A stretch of DNA of 64,000 nucleotides from Chloroflexota bacterium. GTDB taxonomy: Bacteria > Chloroflexota > Dehalococcoidia > SM23-28-2 > RBG-16-64-32. A model generated the notes under the pieces. The model was given only the letters and a program-made list of their open reading frames with translations. It did not search any database and had not been told where the DNA came from. The stretch spans positions 64,811-128,810 of the forward strand of contig JAJCYV010000027.1 of assembly GCA_029262695.1 (NCBI GenBank). Direction: 5' to 3'. The translations under genes and the position numbers were made by a program. Positions 53,669 through 63,502 of this stretch are shown here, in pieces. Positions within the stretch are counted from its first letter, which is position 1, and each line of letters starts with the position of its first letter.

Positions 53669-53859
53669 GTGCGCTTGCTACATCATGGCTTGCGAATATA
53701 GTTGCGATCAAGTGTTGCGGGTGCGGCGAGACCGGCTGGAGGTGCGCTCGTGACGAAGGGAGCGGGCGATTCTGCCCGCGATGCGCCATACTTGACCGCC
53801 CGGACTGTGGGAGCGGATGCTGTAGGCCAGCGGACGACGGGCAAGCCACTGGAGGACAG

Positions 53860-54393
53860 ATGACGCTAGACCTCGGCACGGCGCGAGGCGTGGACGCCAA
53901 GGCGTTCGGGAAGCCCGGAGAGCGCACGTTTCAGCTGCGTGTCATCGGCCGGACGGAGGAGACAGCGGTGCTCTGGCTGGAGAAGCAGCAGCTGCAGGCG
54001 CTGAGCCTGGCTTTCGGCCAGGTGCTGGCGCAGACGGGCGGCGAAGACGCGCCCGCGACGGACCTTTCGTTCTTCCCGGACCCGCCGGACGTCGACCTGC
54101 ACGTCGGCCGGATGGCTGTGGGCTACGATCCGGCGGACAAGACGGTCGTGATCCAGGCGCACGACCTGACGTCCGATGAAGATGGCGACCCGGACATCCT
54201 CATGCGCATAGGGAGCGCTGACGTGGCGCAGCTGAGCACGCGCTTGAAGGAGATCGTCGGCGGCGGCCGGCCGACGTGCCCGCTCTGCGGCGTGCCGCTG
54301 GATTCGTCCGGCCACACTTGCATCCGCTCCAACGGGCACAGCAAGGAGGACGTCCCGCGCGACCGCCTGGAGGACGACGAGCCGCAGACGTAG
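53860..54393 (+). CDS. DUF3090-family protein
   Basis: 177 residues. The family pattern is clear: GERTFQLRVIG, AVLWLEKQQLQALSLAFGQVL, and at the end CPLCGVPLDSSGHTCIRSNGH, a small zinc-finger-like motif. DUF3090 is found in Actinobacteria and Chloroflexota, often near mycothiol or cofactor genes; its function is not known. It stands alone here, on the plus strand. Confidence 0.85.
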   Translation: MTLDLGTARGVDAKAFGKPGERTFQLRVIGRTEETAVLWLEKQQLQALSLAFGQVLAQTGGEDAPATDLSFFPDPPDVDLHVGRMAVGYDPADKTVVIQAHDLTSDEDGDPDILMRIGSADVAQLSTRLKEIVGGGRPTCPLCGVPLDSSGHTCIRSNGHSKEDVPRDRLEDDEPQT

Positions 54394-54491
54394 GCGGCGC
54401 GGGGAGTCGCGTTAGCTGGCCAGGGGCCGATGGCATGGCCCGGGCAGGGGTTGGCGACGGCGGGCAGTGTGAAGCGCATCCCGCCGGCACC

Positions 54492-54520
54492 GTGACCGGA
54501 GAGCGCTGGTTCGCTATCAT
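54492..54520 (+). promoter_or_regulatory. Promoter of leuCD
   Basis: GTGACC (54492-54497), 17-base spacer, TATCAT (54515-54520). Leader of about 30 bases before GGAGG and GTG 54556. Confidence 0.5.
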
Positions 54521-54555
54521 TGGAACTCCCCACATCTGGGCCTGCGGAGGTACTG

Positions 54556-55956
54556 GTGGCGCCGAAGACTCTATTCGAGAAGATATGGGACGAGCACGTC
54601 GTCTACGACGAGCCGGGTCAGCCGGCTCTGCTCTACGTTGACCTGCACCTGCTGCACGAGGTGACGTCGGCGCAGGCGTTCGAGGGGTTGCGGCTGGCCG
54701 GGCGCAAGGTGCGGCGGCCCGACCTGACGGTGGCGACGGCGGATCACAACGTACCGACCCGCGACCGGCTGAACATCAAGGACGAGGTGTCGCGCAAGCA
54801 GATTGAGGCTTTGCGCACGAACGCCGATGAGTCAGGCATCCGGCTCTACGGGATAGATTCGGACCGGCAGGGGATCGTGCACGTGATCGGGCCGGAGCTG
54901 GGCTACACGCGGCCGGGGATGGTGATCGTCTGCGGCGACAGCCACACGGCGACGCACGGGGCCGTGGGAGCGCTGGCGATGCCGATCGGGACGTCGCAGG
55001 TGGAGCACGTGCTGGCGACGCAGTGCCTGGTGCAGAGTCAGCCGAAGACGATGGAGGTGCGTGTCGGCGGATCGCTGCCGCGCGGCGTGACGGCGAAGGA
55101 TGTGATCCTGGGCACGATCGGCAAGATCGGCGTTGGCGGCGGCACGGGATATGCCATCGAGTACACGGGGCCGGTGATCGAGTCGCTTTCGATGGAAGGG
55201 CGGATGACGGTCTGCAACATGTCGATCGAGGGCGGTGCGCGAATCGGCATGATCGCTCCTGACGAGACGACGTTCGAGTACGTCGAGGGCCGCCAGTTTG
55301 CTCCGCAGGGTAAGGCGTTCGAGGAGGCTCTCGACCGCTGGCGGACGCTGCCGACGGACGAGGGCGCGGAGTACGACAAGCGGGTTGAGATCGACGCCGG
55401 CGAGCTTGTGCCGTACGTGACCTGGGGTACGACGCCGGACCAGGTGGTGCCGGTGACGGAGAGCGTACCGGACCCGGCCTCGTTCGGAACGCGCTCGGAC
55501 CAGGCGGCGGCCGAGAGCGCGCTGCAGTACATGGGCCTGGAAGCGGGCACGCCGGTGCGGGAGATCAAGCTCGACCGTGTGTTCCTGGGCTCCTGTACGA
55601 ACGGCCGCATCGAGGACCTGCGGGCCGCGGCAGAGGTGGTCAAGGGGCGCAAGGTGGCGGACGGCGTTTACGCGATGGTGGTGCCGGGATCGATGCTGGT
55701 GAAGGTGCAGGCGGAGAAGGAGGGCCTGGACAGCGTTTTCACGGAGGCCGGCTTCGACTGGCGAGATGCTGGTTGCTCGATGTGTCTGGGGATGAACCCG
55801 GACATCCTGCTGCCGGGGGAGCGCTGCGCCTCGACGTCGAACCGGAATTTCGAGGGCCGGCAGGGCAAGGGCGGCCGCACGCATCTGGTTTCGCCGCAGA
55901 TGGCGGCGGCGGCGGCGATCGCCGGTCATTTCGTGGATATCAGGGAGTGGGAGTAA
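54556..55956 (+). CDS. leuC: 3-isopropylmalate dehydratase, large subunit
   Basis: 466 residues, aconitase family. 4Fe-4S ligands Cys in [11 protein letters not shown] and in [20 protein letters not shown] and [17 protein letters not shown] line the substrate site. Isomerises isopropylmalate in leucine synthesis with LeuD. GTG 54556 has GGAGG five bases upstream; a TTG at 54520 was rejected. Confidence 0.95.
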   Translation: MAPKTLFEKIWDEHVVYDEPGQPALLYVDLHLLHEVTSAQAFEGLRLAGRKVRRPDLTVATADHNVPTRDRLNIKDEVSRKQIEALRTNADESGIRLYGIDSDRQGIVHVIGPELGYTRPGMVIVCGDSHTATHGAVGALAMPIGTSQVEHVLATQCLVQSQPKTMEVRVGGSLPRGVTAKDVILGTIGKIGVGGGTGYAIEYTGPVIESLSMEGRMTVCNMSIEGGARIGMIAPDETTFEYVEGRQFAPQGKAFEEALDRWRTLPTDEGAEYDKRVEIDAGELVPYVTWGTTPDQVVPVTESVPDPASFGTRSDQAAAESALQYMGLEAGTPVREIKLDRVFLGSCTNGRIEDLRAAAEVVKGRKVADGVYAMVVPGSMLVKVQAEKEGLDSVFTEAGFDWRDAGCSMCLGMNPDILLPGERCASTSNRNFEGRQGKGGRTHLVSPQMAAAAAIAGHFVDIREWE

Positions 55957-55966
55957 GGTAGAGACG

Positions 55967-56596
55967 ATGGAGCCGATCGAGAAGATAACGGGCGTGGCGA
56001 TGCCGCTGGACCGGCAGAACGTGAACACGGACGCTATCGTACCGGCGCGATTTCTGCGGCGGATCGAGCGCACGGGTTGGGGCGAGGTGCTGTTCAACGA
56101 CTGGCGGTACAAGGAAGATGGCGAGCCCGACCGTTCGTTTGTGCTCAACCAGCCGGGGTACGAAGAGGCGAAGGTGCTGATCGCCGGGCCGAACTTCGGC
56201 AGCGGGTCGTCGCGGGAGCATGCGGTGTGGGCGATCCGGCAGTACGGCTTCCGGGCGATTATCGCCAGCAGCCTGGCGGACATCTTCCACAAGAACTGCT
56301 TCGAGAACGGAGTGGTGCCGGTGCTGATCCCGGAGGAGAAGGTGCAGGAGCTGATGCGCGCGGCCAGGGAAGGCCCTTCGCTGGAGCTGACTGTGGACCT
56401 CAAGGCGTGCGAAGTGTCGGACGGGCGCGGATTCCGCGCGTCGTTCGTGGTGCACAGCGACCCGGAGACGCACGGGTTCCGTCGGGCGACGCTGATGGAG
56501 GGGCATGACGAGATCTCGTTGACCCTGAAGCGGGCGGACGACATCGAGGCGTTCGAAAAGGACCGCCTGTCCGAGCTGGACCCGGCCGCGGCCTGA
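55967..56596 (+). CDS. leuD: 3-isopropylmalate dehydratase, small subunit
   Basis: 209 residues, the swivelling domain of the LeuCD dimer: LDRQNVNTDAIVPARFL, LIAGPNFGSGSSREHAVWAI and FENGVVPV. Starts 10 bp after leuC. Confidence 0.95.
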   Translation: MEPIEKITGVAMPLDRQNVNTDAIVPARFLRRIERTGWGEVLFNDWRYKEDGEPDRSFVLNQPGYEEAKVLIAGPNFGSGSSREHAVWAIRQYGFRAIIASSLADIFHKNCFENGVVPVLIPEEKVQELMRAAREGPSLELTVDLKACEVSDGRGFRASFVVHSDPETHGFRRATLMEGHDEISLTLKRADDIEAFEKDRLSELDPAAA

Positions 56597-56632
56597 TCCG
56601 GCCCGGCTCTGCCCCACATTCCGGGGTGTGTG

Positions 56633-56668
56633 CATTAGCTTATACTTACCCCGGAGGTAAGGCTAATG
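56633..56668. promoter_or_regulatory. Inverted-repeat operator over the DtxR-type gene start
   Basis: CATTAGC (56633-56639) and GCTAATG (56662-56668), with inner TTACC/GGTAA. The minus strand TTAGCCTTACC matches TTAGCCTAACC, half of the DtxR consensus, at 10 of 11 bases. TATACT (56641-56646) lies inside. Probably autoregulatory. Confidence 0.55.
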
Positions 56669-57370
56669 GCTCATAAAGCGGTTAAAGTCCGCCTTTCGGC
56701 GACGATCGAAGACTACCTGCAGAGCATCTATAGCCTGGAAACCGAGGGCGAGCGCGTCATCGCCGCCCGGCTGGCGCGCTGGATGCGCGTCTCGCCGCCG
56801 ACCGCCTGGGCGACGGTCCAGCGCATGCAACGAGACGGGCACGTCGCCCTGGACGCCAAGAAGACGGTGCACCTGACGCCGAAGGGCCGCGAGCTGGCGG
56901 AGAGTGTGGCGCGCCGCCACCGGCTGAGCGAGCGATTCCTGAGCGATGTCCTGGGGCTCGGCTGGGCGGAAGCGCACAGGGAGGCGCACATCTTTGAGCA
57001 CGGCGTGACGAAGGTCATCGAGCAGCGGATCGTGAAGCTGCTGAACAATCCGACGACCTGTCCACACGGCAGTCCGATCCCGGGGACGGGTGCGACGCTG
57101 GACCCTTCGTGGGCGCCGCTGGACACGTTCGCTGAAGGTGAGCGGGGGACGATCCGGTTCATCTCGGAGGAGCTGGAGGAGGACATGGAGTTGCTTCAGT
57201 ACCTCGATGACCACTCCGTGAAGCCGGGCCGCGAGGTGGAGATCCGCGAGAAGGTGCCCTCGGCGGGGCTGCTGGTGCTGCACAACGGCGACGAGGACGT
57301 GTCGCTTGGCTTGCAGGTGGCTTCGCGGATACGGGCGGAGAGGGAGTCGGTGGAGACAGGGGACCGATGA
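56666..57370 (+). CDS. DtxR/MntR-family metal-dependent repressor
   Basis: 234 residues. N-terminal winged helix ([38 protein letters not shown]), dimer and metal region ([28 protein letters not shown]), CPHGSPIPG and a C-terminal SH3/FeoA-like domain. Uses Fe2+ or Mn2+ as corepressor. The start lies within its own operator candidate and GGAGG is eight bases upstream. The nearest iron-uptake genes are efeU and its partner at 39-41 kb. Confidence 0.93.
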   Translation: MAHKAVKVRLSATIEDYLQSIYSLETEGERVIAARLARWMRVSPPTAWATVQRMQRDGHVALDAKKTVHLTPKGRELAESVARRHRLSERFLSDVLGLGWAEAHREAHIFEHGVTKVIEQRIVKLLNNPTTCPHGSPIPGTGATLDPSWAPLDTFAEGERGTIRFISEELEEDMELLQYLDDHSVKPGREVEIREKVPSAGLLVLHNGDEDVSLGLQVASRIRAERESVETGDR

Positions 57371-57464
57371 CGACGAGATTCGGGCTTCAGGCTCGTCGTA
57401 CCGTGATAGAGTTTTTGCGTCGACACAGGCCCTCGAAATCACTCAGCGCAGCGGAGATCGCGAC

Positions 57465-59138
57465 GTGACGGTTACTCAAGACGGACAGGACGCCGGGGCG
57501 GCAGCAGCCTTCCTTGAGGGGGGCGCCGTACCGGTCCTGCGCACGGCGATCGAGACCACGAGCGCCGAGTTCGCAGAGAACGGCGGCGTCATGCGCCAGC
57601 AGGTTGAGGCGCTGCAACGCGCGCTTGGCCGCGTCCACCAGGGCGGCGGCAAGGCGATGGTCGACCGGCACCGTGAGCGGGGAAAACTGACGGCGCGCGA
57701 GCGGATCGATGGCATGGTCGATCCCGGGACGCCGTTCCTGGAGGTGGGCGCGCTGGCTGCCTGGGAGATGTACGGCGACGACGCCCCTTCCGCCGGCATC
57801 GTGACCGGCGTGGCGCGCGTCGCCGGCCGCGAGGTGATGGTTGTCGCCAACGACGCGACGGTGAAGGGCGGCACGTACTACCCGATGACCGTCAAGAAGC
57901 ACGTGCGGGCCCAGGAGATCGCCGAGGAGAACCGGCTGCCGTGCATCTACCTCGTTGACTCGGGCGGGGCGTTCCTGCCACAGCAGGCGGACGTGTTTCC
58001 GGACAGGGAGCATTTCGGCCGCATCTTCTATAACCAGGCGCGGATGTCAGCGAAAGGCATCCCGCAGATCGCCGCCGTGATGGGTTCTTGCACGGCCGGT
58101 GGCGCCTACGTACCGGCGATGAGCGACGAGACGGTGATCGTTGAAGGCACGGGGACGATCTTCCTCGGCGGGCCGCCGCTGGTTAAGGCGGCGACGGGCG
58201 AGGAGGTGACGGCGGAGGAGCTGGGTGGCGCGGACGTGCACACGGTGATCTCCGGTGTGGCCGACCACTTCGCGGCGAACGACGCTGAGGCGCTGGCGAT
58301 CGTGCGCAGTGCTGTGGCGAACCTGGGTCTGCCGGAGAAGAAGCTGCCCTGGGAGCTGACGCCGCCGGAGCCGCCGCTGTACCCGGCGGAGGATATCTAC
58401 GGCATCGTGCCGTCGGACCTTCGGCGCTCGTTCGACGTGCGCGAGATCATCGCGCGCATCGTCGACGGCAGCCGCTTCCACGAGTTCAAGTCCTCGTACG
58501 GGCCGACGCTCGTCTGCGGCTTCGCGCGGGTGATGGGCTATCCGGTCGGCATCGTGGCGAACAACGGCATTCTGTTCTCGGAGAGCGCGCTCAAGGGTGC
58601 GCACTTCATCGAGCTGTGCTGCCGGCGCAACATCCCGCTGGTGTTCCTGCAGAACATCACCGGCTTCATGGTTGGCAAGAAGTACGAGCACGAGGGGATC
58701 GCCAAGCACGGGGCGAAGATGGTGACGGCGGTGGCCTCGGCGGAGGTGCCGAAGTTCACGGTGATCATCGGTGGGTCGTTCGGCGCGGGGAACTACGCGA
58801 TGGCGGGGCGGGCCTATTCGCCGCGCTTCCTCTGGATGTGGCCGAACGCTCAGATCAGCGTGATGGGCGGGCCGCAGGCGGCGAGCGTGCTGCTGACGGT
58901 GCGCCTGGCGAACATGCGGGCCGACGGCAACGACATGACGCCGGAAGAGCAAGAGGAGTTCATGGCGCCGGTGCTGAAGAAGTACGAAGAGGAAGGCAAC
59001 GCTTACCACAGTACGGCGCGGCTCTGGGACGATGGGATCATCGATCCGCTGGATACGCGGAGCTACCTGGCGCTGGGGCTGAGCGCGGCGCTCAACGCGC
59101 CGATTCCGGACACGCGGTTCGGCGTGTTCCGCATGTGA
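57465..59138 (+). CDS. Methylcrotonyl-CoA carboxylase-like beta (carboxyltransferase) subunit
   Basis: 557 residues. Carboxyltransferase fold with [51 protein letters not shown] and [15 protein letters not shown], characteristic of MccB rather than PccB. Transfers carboxyl from biotin to 3-methylcrotonyl-CoA in leucine breakdown. GTG 57465 has GGAGA eight bases upstream; the frame is open back to 57306. Confidence 0.92.
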   Translation: MTVTQDGQDAGAAAAFLEGGAVPVLRTAIETTSAEFAENGGVMRQQVEALQRALGRVHQGGGKAMVDRHRERGKLTARERIDGMVDPGTPFLEVGALAAWEMYGDDAPSAGIVTGVARVAGREVMVVANDATVKGGTYYPMTVKKHVRAQEIAEENRLPCIYLVDSGGAFLPQQADVFPDREHFGRIFYNQARMSAKGIPQIAAVMGSCTAGGAYVPAMSDETVIVEGTGTIFLGGPPLVKAATGEEVTAEELGGADVHTVISGVADHFAANDAEALAIVRSAVANLGLPEKKLPWELTPPEPPLYPAEDIYGIVPSDLRRSFDVREIIARIVDGSRFHEFKSSYGPTLVCGFARVMGYPVGIVANNGILFSESALKGAHFIELCCRRNIPLVFLQNITGFMVGKKYEHEGIAKHGAKMVTAVASAEVPKFTVIIGGSFGAGNYAMAGRAYSPRFLWMWPNAQISVMGGPQAASVLLTVRLANMRADGNDMTPEEQEEFMAPVLKKYEEEGNAYHSTARLWDDGIIDPLDTRSYLALGLSAALNAPIPDTRFGVFRM

Positions 59139-59140
59139 GC

Positions 59141-61132
59141 ATGACTGAAGACGTAGAGCTGCGGCAGATCAACCGCGTCCTGATCGCCAACCGCGGGGAG
59201 ATCGCCGTGCGCGTCGAGCGGACGTGCCGGGCGCTGGGCATCGAGACGGTGGCCGTGTTCTCGGACGCCGACGCCCGCGCGCTGCACGTGCTGGAGGCCA
59301 ACCAGGCGGTGCACATCGGGCCGACGCGGCTGGCCGACAGCTACCTGAACATCGAGGCGATCATCGAGGCGGCGATTGAGAGCGACGCCGACGCGCTCCA
59401 CCCGGGATACGGGCTGCTGTCTGAGAACCCGGACCTGGCGGACGCCTGTGAGAATGCGGGCATCATCTTCATCGGCCCGTCGGCGGAGGCGATGCGCGCG
59501 ATGGGGGACAAATCGATCGCCCGAAAGCTCGTCGGCAAGCATGATGTGCCGACGATCCCCGGCTACGAGGGTAAGGAGCAGGACCCCGGGGCGCTGGCGA
59601 AGCGGGCGGCGAAGATCGGCTATCCGGTGATGATCAAGGCCTCGGCAGGCGGTGGCGGTCGCGGGATGCGCGTCGTCGAGGACGAAGCGGGCTTCGTCAA
59701 GGCGGCGGAGAGTGCGCGCCGTGAGGCGGAGCGTGCGTTCGGGGACGGACGGTTGATCCTGGAGCGGGCGATCCGCGGCGGCCGCCACGTGGAGGTGCAG
59801 GTGCTGGGCGACGAGCACGGCGGCCTCGTGCACCTGGGGGAGCGCGACTGCTCCGTGCAGCGGCGACACCAGAAGGTGATCGAAGAGTCGCCGTCGCCCG
59901 CCGTCGACGACGGCCTGCGCCGGCGGATGGGCGAAGCGGCGCTGGCGGTGGCGCGGGCCGTGAACTACAGCAGCGCAGGGACGGTCGAGTTCATGCTGGA
60001 CGCAAGCGGTGAGTTCTACTTCCTGGAGATGAACACGCGGCTGCAGGTGGAGCACGGCGTGACGGAGCTGCGCACAGGCCTCGACCTGGTGAGGCGCCAG
60101 ATCGCCATCGCGCGGGGCGAGAAGCTGCCGTTCACGCAGGACGACATCGAGTTCGAGGGCCACGCGATTGAGTGCCGGATCTACGCCGAGGACCCGCTGA
60201 AGGGCTACGTGCCCAGCCCGGGCCGGGTAGAGCGCTTCGACGTGCCCGAGGGCGAGGGCATTCGCAACGACGTTGGGACTTACGCCGGCGACGAGATCAC
60301 GACTGACTACGACGCGATGATGGCGAAGGTGCTGACGTGGGGCCGGGACCGCGACCGGGCGATCGAGCGGATGCAGTACGCGTTGTCGAACTACCGTGTC
60401 GGGGGCGTGCGCACGAACCTTCCGCTGTTGCGGGCGGTGCTTTCGGACCCGGTGTTCCGCACGGGTGGGGCGACGACGAGCTTCTTGGATGAGCAGCTTG
60501 TGCCGGGGACGCTGGCGATGGCGGTGACGCCGCACGTCTTGATCGCCGCGTTCGGCTTCTGCCTGATCTCGGGCCGGGACGCCGATCCGTGGCTGGCGCT
60601 GGGCCCGCTGCGGGCGGGAGGCGCGGCGCGAGTGAACATCAAGCATGGCGACCGCGTTTATGCGGTGCAGGGGCAGCGCGTGGCCGGCTCGTCCAATGAG
60701 TGGCGGGTGAGGGCAGGCAACTTCCGCGAGCGGACGGTGCGCTTCGCCGCAGCGCCGGGGAGCCACCTGGTGATCGAAGAGGACGAAGAGATGACGCCTC
60801 TGCACGTGAGCTGGGTGGAGGGCGGAATTGAAGTGCACGTCGGCGGCCGCCGCTATTCGCTCTCGCTGGCGGGGCTCGAGCGGCTGCGCACGGAGGGTTC
60901 GCGGCGCCAGCACGGCCTGACGGCGCCGATGCCGGGTCTCGTGCTCAAGGTGCTGGTGAGGCCCGGCCAGGCTGTACGATCGCGAGAGACGCTGGTGATT
61001 CTTGAGGCGATGAAGATGGAGCACGCCATCGAGGCGCCGTACGACGGCACTGTGAAGGACGTCCACGTGAAGGAGGGCGGCCGCGTAAAGGAGGGGGTCG
61101 TACTGATCGAACTGGAGCAGGACGGCGCCTGA
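59141..61132 (+). CDS. Acyl-CoA carboxylase alpha subunit (biotin carboxylase plus BCCP)
   Basis: 663 residues: biotin carboxylase NRGEIAVRV, HPGYGLLSEN, ASAGGGGRGMR, EMNTRLQVEHGVTE; a linker; and a C-terminal biotinyl domain with EAMKMEHAI. ATG 59141 lies two bases after the beta-subunit stop; GTG 59135 overlaps that stop. Forms the MCC holoenzyme with the preceding gene. Confidence 0.93.
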   Translation: MTEDVELRQINRVLIANRGEIAVRVERTCRALGIETVAVFSDADARALHVLEANQAVHIGPTRLADSYLNIEAIIEAAIESDADALHPGYGLLSENPDLADACENAGIIFIGPSAEAMRAMGDKSIARKLVGKHDVPTIPGYEGKEQDPGALAKRAAKIGYPVMIKASAGGGGRGMRVVEDEAGFVKAAESARREAERAFGDGRLILERAIRGGRHVEVQVLGDEHGGLVHLGERDCSVQRRHQKVIEESPSPAVDDGLRRRMGEAALAVARAVNYSSAGTVEFMLDASGEFYFLEMNTRLQVEHGVTELRTGLDLVRRQIAIARGEKLPFTQDDIEFEGHAIECRIYAEDPLKGYVPSPGRVERFDVPEGEGIRNDVGTYAGDEITTDYDAMMAKVLTWGRDRDRAIERMQYALSNYRVGGVRTNLPLLRAVLSDPVFRTGGATTSFLDEQLVPGTLAMAVTPHVLIAAFGFCLISGRDADPWLALGPLRAGGAARVNIKHGDRVYAVQGQRVAGSSNEWRVRAGNFRERTVRFAAAPGSHLVIEEDEEMTPLHVSWVEGGIEVHVGGRRYSLSLAGLERLRTEGSRRQHGLTAPMPGLVLKVLVRPGQAVRSRETLVILEAMKMEHAIEAPYDGTVKDVHVKEGGRVKEGVVLIELEQDGA

Positions 61133-61133
61133 G

Positions 61134-62045
61134 ATGCGCTACCCCGCGCGCGTGGTACTGACCGAGGTGGGTCCGCGCGACGGACTCCAGAACGAGTCGC
61201 GGGAGATCCCGCTGGCGCAGAAGATCGCGCTGGTCGACGCGCTCTCGGCGACGGGTCTGACGCGCGTTGAGGCGGCGTCGTTCGTGCATCCGAAGGCGAT
61301 CCCGCAGATGGCGAACGCGGCGGAAGTGATGGCGGGGATCGAGCGCCGGCCGGGCGTGACATATATCGGCCTCGTGCCGAATGAGGTGGGTGCGCGGAAC
61401 GCGATCGCGGCAGACGTGGACGAGATCGCGGTTGTCGTTTCGGCGAGCGAGTCGCATAACAAGGCGAACGTGAACCGCACGATCGCGGAGTCGCTGGAGG
61501 CGATCGCCGGTGTGGCGGCGCTGGCGGCGGCGGCAGACAAGCCGTGGACCGGCTACGTCTCGACGGCGTTCGGCTGCCCGTATGAGGGTGCGGTGGACGC
61601 GGGCCGCGTGCTTGATCTGGCGCGCGAGATGCACAGCACCGGCGCGTACGCGGTGGCGCTGGGGGACACGATCGGCGTGGCGCACCCGCGACAGGCGTTT
61701 GAGGTGGTGAGCCGGTTCTTCGCTGAGGTGCCGGGGCCGGAGCTGCGGCTGCACTTCCACGACACGCGGGGCATGGCGCTGGCGAACGTGGTGGCGGCGA
61801 TGGAGGCAGGAGCGGCGGAGTTCGACGGATCGATCGGCGGCCTGGGCGGGTGTCCTTACGCGCCGGGCGCCAGCGGCAACGTGGCGACGGAGGACCTGGC
61901 GGCGATGCTGGCGGCGATGGGCATCGAGACGGGGGTCGATCTGGAGGCGGTCGTGGCGGTTGCGTGGTTGGTCGAAGAGACGGTAGGCCGTGCGCTGGAG
62001 GGGCGCTTCAAGCGGGCGGTGCAGGGTGGAAGAAACTCGCAATAA
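61134..62045 (+). CDS. Hydroxymethylglutaryl-CoA lyase
   Basis: 303 residues. Splits HMG-CoA to acetoacetate and acetyl-CoA, the last step of leucine degradation. VGPRDGLQNE, the divalent-metal HFHDTRGMAL and catalytic Cys loop GGLGGCPYAPGASGNVATEDL are diagnostic. Starts one base after the alpha-subunit stop. Confidence 0.95.
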   Translation: MRYPARVVLTEVGPRDGLQNESREIPLAQKIALVDALSATGLTRVEAASFVHPKAIPQMANAAEVMAGIERRPGVTYIGLVPNEVGARNAIAADVDEIAVVVSASESHNKANVNRTIAESLEAIAGVAALAAAADKPWTGYVSTAFGCPYEGAVDAGRVLDLAREMHSTGAYAVALGDTIGVAHPRQAFEVVSRFFAEVPGPELRLHFHDTRGMALANVVAAMEAGAAEFDGSIGGLGGCPYAPGASGNVATEDLAAMLAAMGIETGVDLEAVVAVAWLVEETVGRALEGRFKRAVQGGRNSQ

Positions 62046-62088
62046 CCGCTGCAATAGCATTGCAATGTTATAACAATAGTGGTTATTG
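62040..62088. promoter_or_regulatory. Nested palindromes in AT-rich gap
   Basis: CAATAACC (62040-62047) pairs with GGTTATTG (62081-62088). Inside are TGCAAT-AGC-ATTGCA, ATTGCAAT and TGTTATAACA (62066-62075). The stretch is far more AT-rich than its surroundings and overlaps the HMG-CoA lyase stop. It could be a regulator site or a terminator; no T tract is seen. Confidence 0.45.
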
Positions 62089-62223
62089 TAGACCATAAGG
62101 CTGATTCTCTGAGCAACATGTACACGGAGAGAGTAGAATGTACTCACGACCTAGCGTGACCGGGGCACTAGCCCGCCACCGAGGGAGGCACTTGAGAGGT
62201 GCGGCGTCAACGAGGAGGTTGAC

Positions 62224-62589
62224 GTGACCGATAAGACGGAGACGGAGACGGATCGGGTCGTTCGGGCCGGCGACCTGGAGATTAATCTCGGGCGGCGTCT
62301 GGTACGACGCCGGGGTGAAGTGATTGCCCTTACCCGAACGGAATGGGTTCTGCTGGAGTACCTGGCAAGGAACGCCGGGAGAGTGCTGTTCACGGCAGAG
62401 GTCCTGGGTACGGTCTGGGGCCCCGAGTACGAGGAAGACACCCAGTACTTGCGGGTGTGGATCTCCCGTCTGCGGCGGAAGCTGGAAGCGAACCACGGTG
62501 AGCCGCCGGCTGTGATCAAGACGATGCAGGGGATTGGCTACATGCTGGACGCGGAGCCACCCTCGTTGGCTCCGGCGTCGTCCTCTTAG
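62224..62589 (+). CDS. Stand-alone OmpR/PhoB-type winged-helix protein
   Basis: 121 residues. Only the effector domain of an OmpR-class response regulator: ITLTRTEWVLLEYLARNAGRV-like helices (IALTRTEWVLLEYLARNAGR), the recognition helix QYLRVWISRLRRKLEAN and the wing VIKTMQGIGYML. No receiver domain or phospho-acceptor Asp. It may bind DNA constitutively or pair with another protein. GTG 62224 has GAGGAGG eight bases upstream. The gene is preceded by a palindrome-rich gap. Confidence 0.85.
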   Translation: MTDKTETETDRVVRAGDLEINLGRRLVRRRGEVIALTRTEWVLLEYLARNAGRVLFTAEVLGTVWGPEYEEDTQYLRVWISRLRRKLEANHGEPPAVIKTMQGIGYMLDAEPPSLAPASSS

Positions 62590-62644
62590 CGCGCTGGCTG
62601 TCGCGCCTGCGCTTGCGGGCTGTTTACGTCCGCGCCCCGTGATG

Positions 62645-62653
62645 TGCTAAATT
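62645..62653 (+). promoter_or_regulatory. Extended -10 of the enoyl-CoA hydratase gene
   Basis: TG-C-TAAATT (62645-62653), about 27 bases before ATG 62680; weak TTTACG upstream. Confidence 0.4.
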
Positions 62654-62679
62654 CAGGGGCGTTCCCAGAAGGAGCGTGA

Positions 62680-63501
62680 ATGATGCCCGACAAGTATGAA
62701 ACGTTGCTATACGAGAAGAAGGGACACGTCCTTCTTCTGACACTGAACCGCCCCGATAAGCTCAACGCCTGGAACGGCCGCATGGAGAACGAGTTCCTGC
62801 AGGCGCTGGAGGCGGCGAACGCCGACCGCGAGGTGCGGGCGATCGTGATCACGGGCGCGGGACGAGCGTTCTGCGCTGGTGGTGACATCCAGGGGTTCTC
62901 GCAGGGGCTGGGCCAGTCGCGGGACGGCGCCGGGCCGACGTCGCTGGCGGCGCGGGACGGCAGCCCGGAAGTGCCGGTCCTGCTTTCCCAGAGCAAGCCG
63001 GTGATCGCCGCGATCAACGGGCACGCCGTGGGCATCGGCCTGACGATGCCGCTGGCCTGCGACATCCGGATCGCCTCAGACAAGGCGAAGTTCTCCGTGC
63101 GCTTCGTGAAGGTGGGTCTGACGCCGGAGTGCGGCAGCACGCGCTACCTGGCGGCGTCGGCCGGGCTGGGCAACGCGCTCTTCATGGCGCTGACCGGCCG
63201 TATCGTCGAGGCCGATGAGGCGCTGCGCCGCGGGCTTGTCGACCAGGTGGTGCCGCACGAGCGGCTGATGGACGCAGCGATGGGGCTGGCGGAGGAGATC
63301 GCGGCCAACCCGCCGTCTGCGGTCTGGGCGGCGAAGCGGACGATCCACGAGAACATGGCGGAGCACGACCTCCGCCGCGTCGTGACACAAGAAGGCTTCG
63401 CGATCAGGGAGGCGCGACGGCTCCCGGACCACGCCGAGGCCGTGAACGCGTTCCTGGAGAAGCGCGAGCCGTCCTTCGACAAGCTCGGGACGAACGAGTA
63501 A
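62680..63501 (+). CDS. Enoyl-CoA hydratase/isomerase
   Basis: 273 residues, crotonase fold: oxyanion-hole segments AFCAGGDIQGF and NGHAVGIGLTM, catalytic Glu in LTPECGSTRYL. Possibly methylglutaconyl-CoA hydratase, which would complete the leucine route between MCC and HMG-CoA lyase, but general crotonase activity cannot be ruled out. AGAAGGAG precedes; ATG 62680 or 62683. Confidence 0.87.
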   Translation: MMPDKYETLLYEKKGHVLLLTLNRPDKLNAWNGRMENEFLQALEAANADREVRAIVITGAGRAFCAGGDIQGFSQGLGQSRDGAGPTSLAARDGSPEVPVLLSQSKPVIAAINGHAVGIGLTMPLACDIRIASDKAKFSVRFVKVGLTPECGSTRYLAASAGLGNALFMALTGRIVEADEALRRGLVDQVVPHERLMDAAMGLAEEIAANPPSAVWAAKRTIHENMAEHDLRRVVTQEGFAIREARRLPDHAEAVNAFLEKREPSFDKLGTNE

Positions 63502-63502
63502 C

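Noticed and set aside
59063-61066. 667-residue minus-strand open frame across the carboxylase alpha gene
   Set aside because: Arg/His-rich shadow of the biotin carboxylase gene; no recognisable domain.
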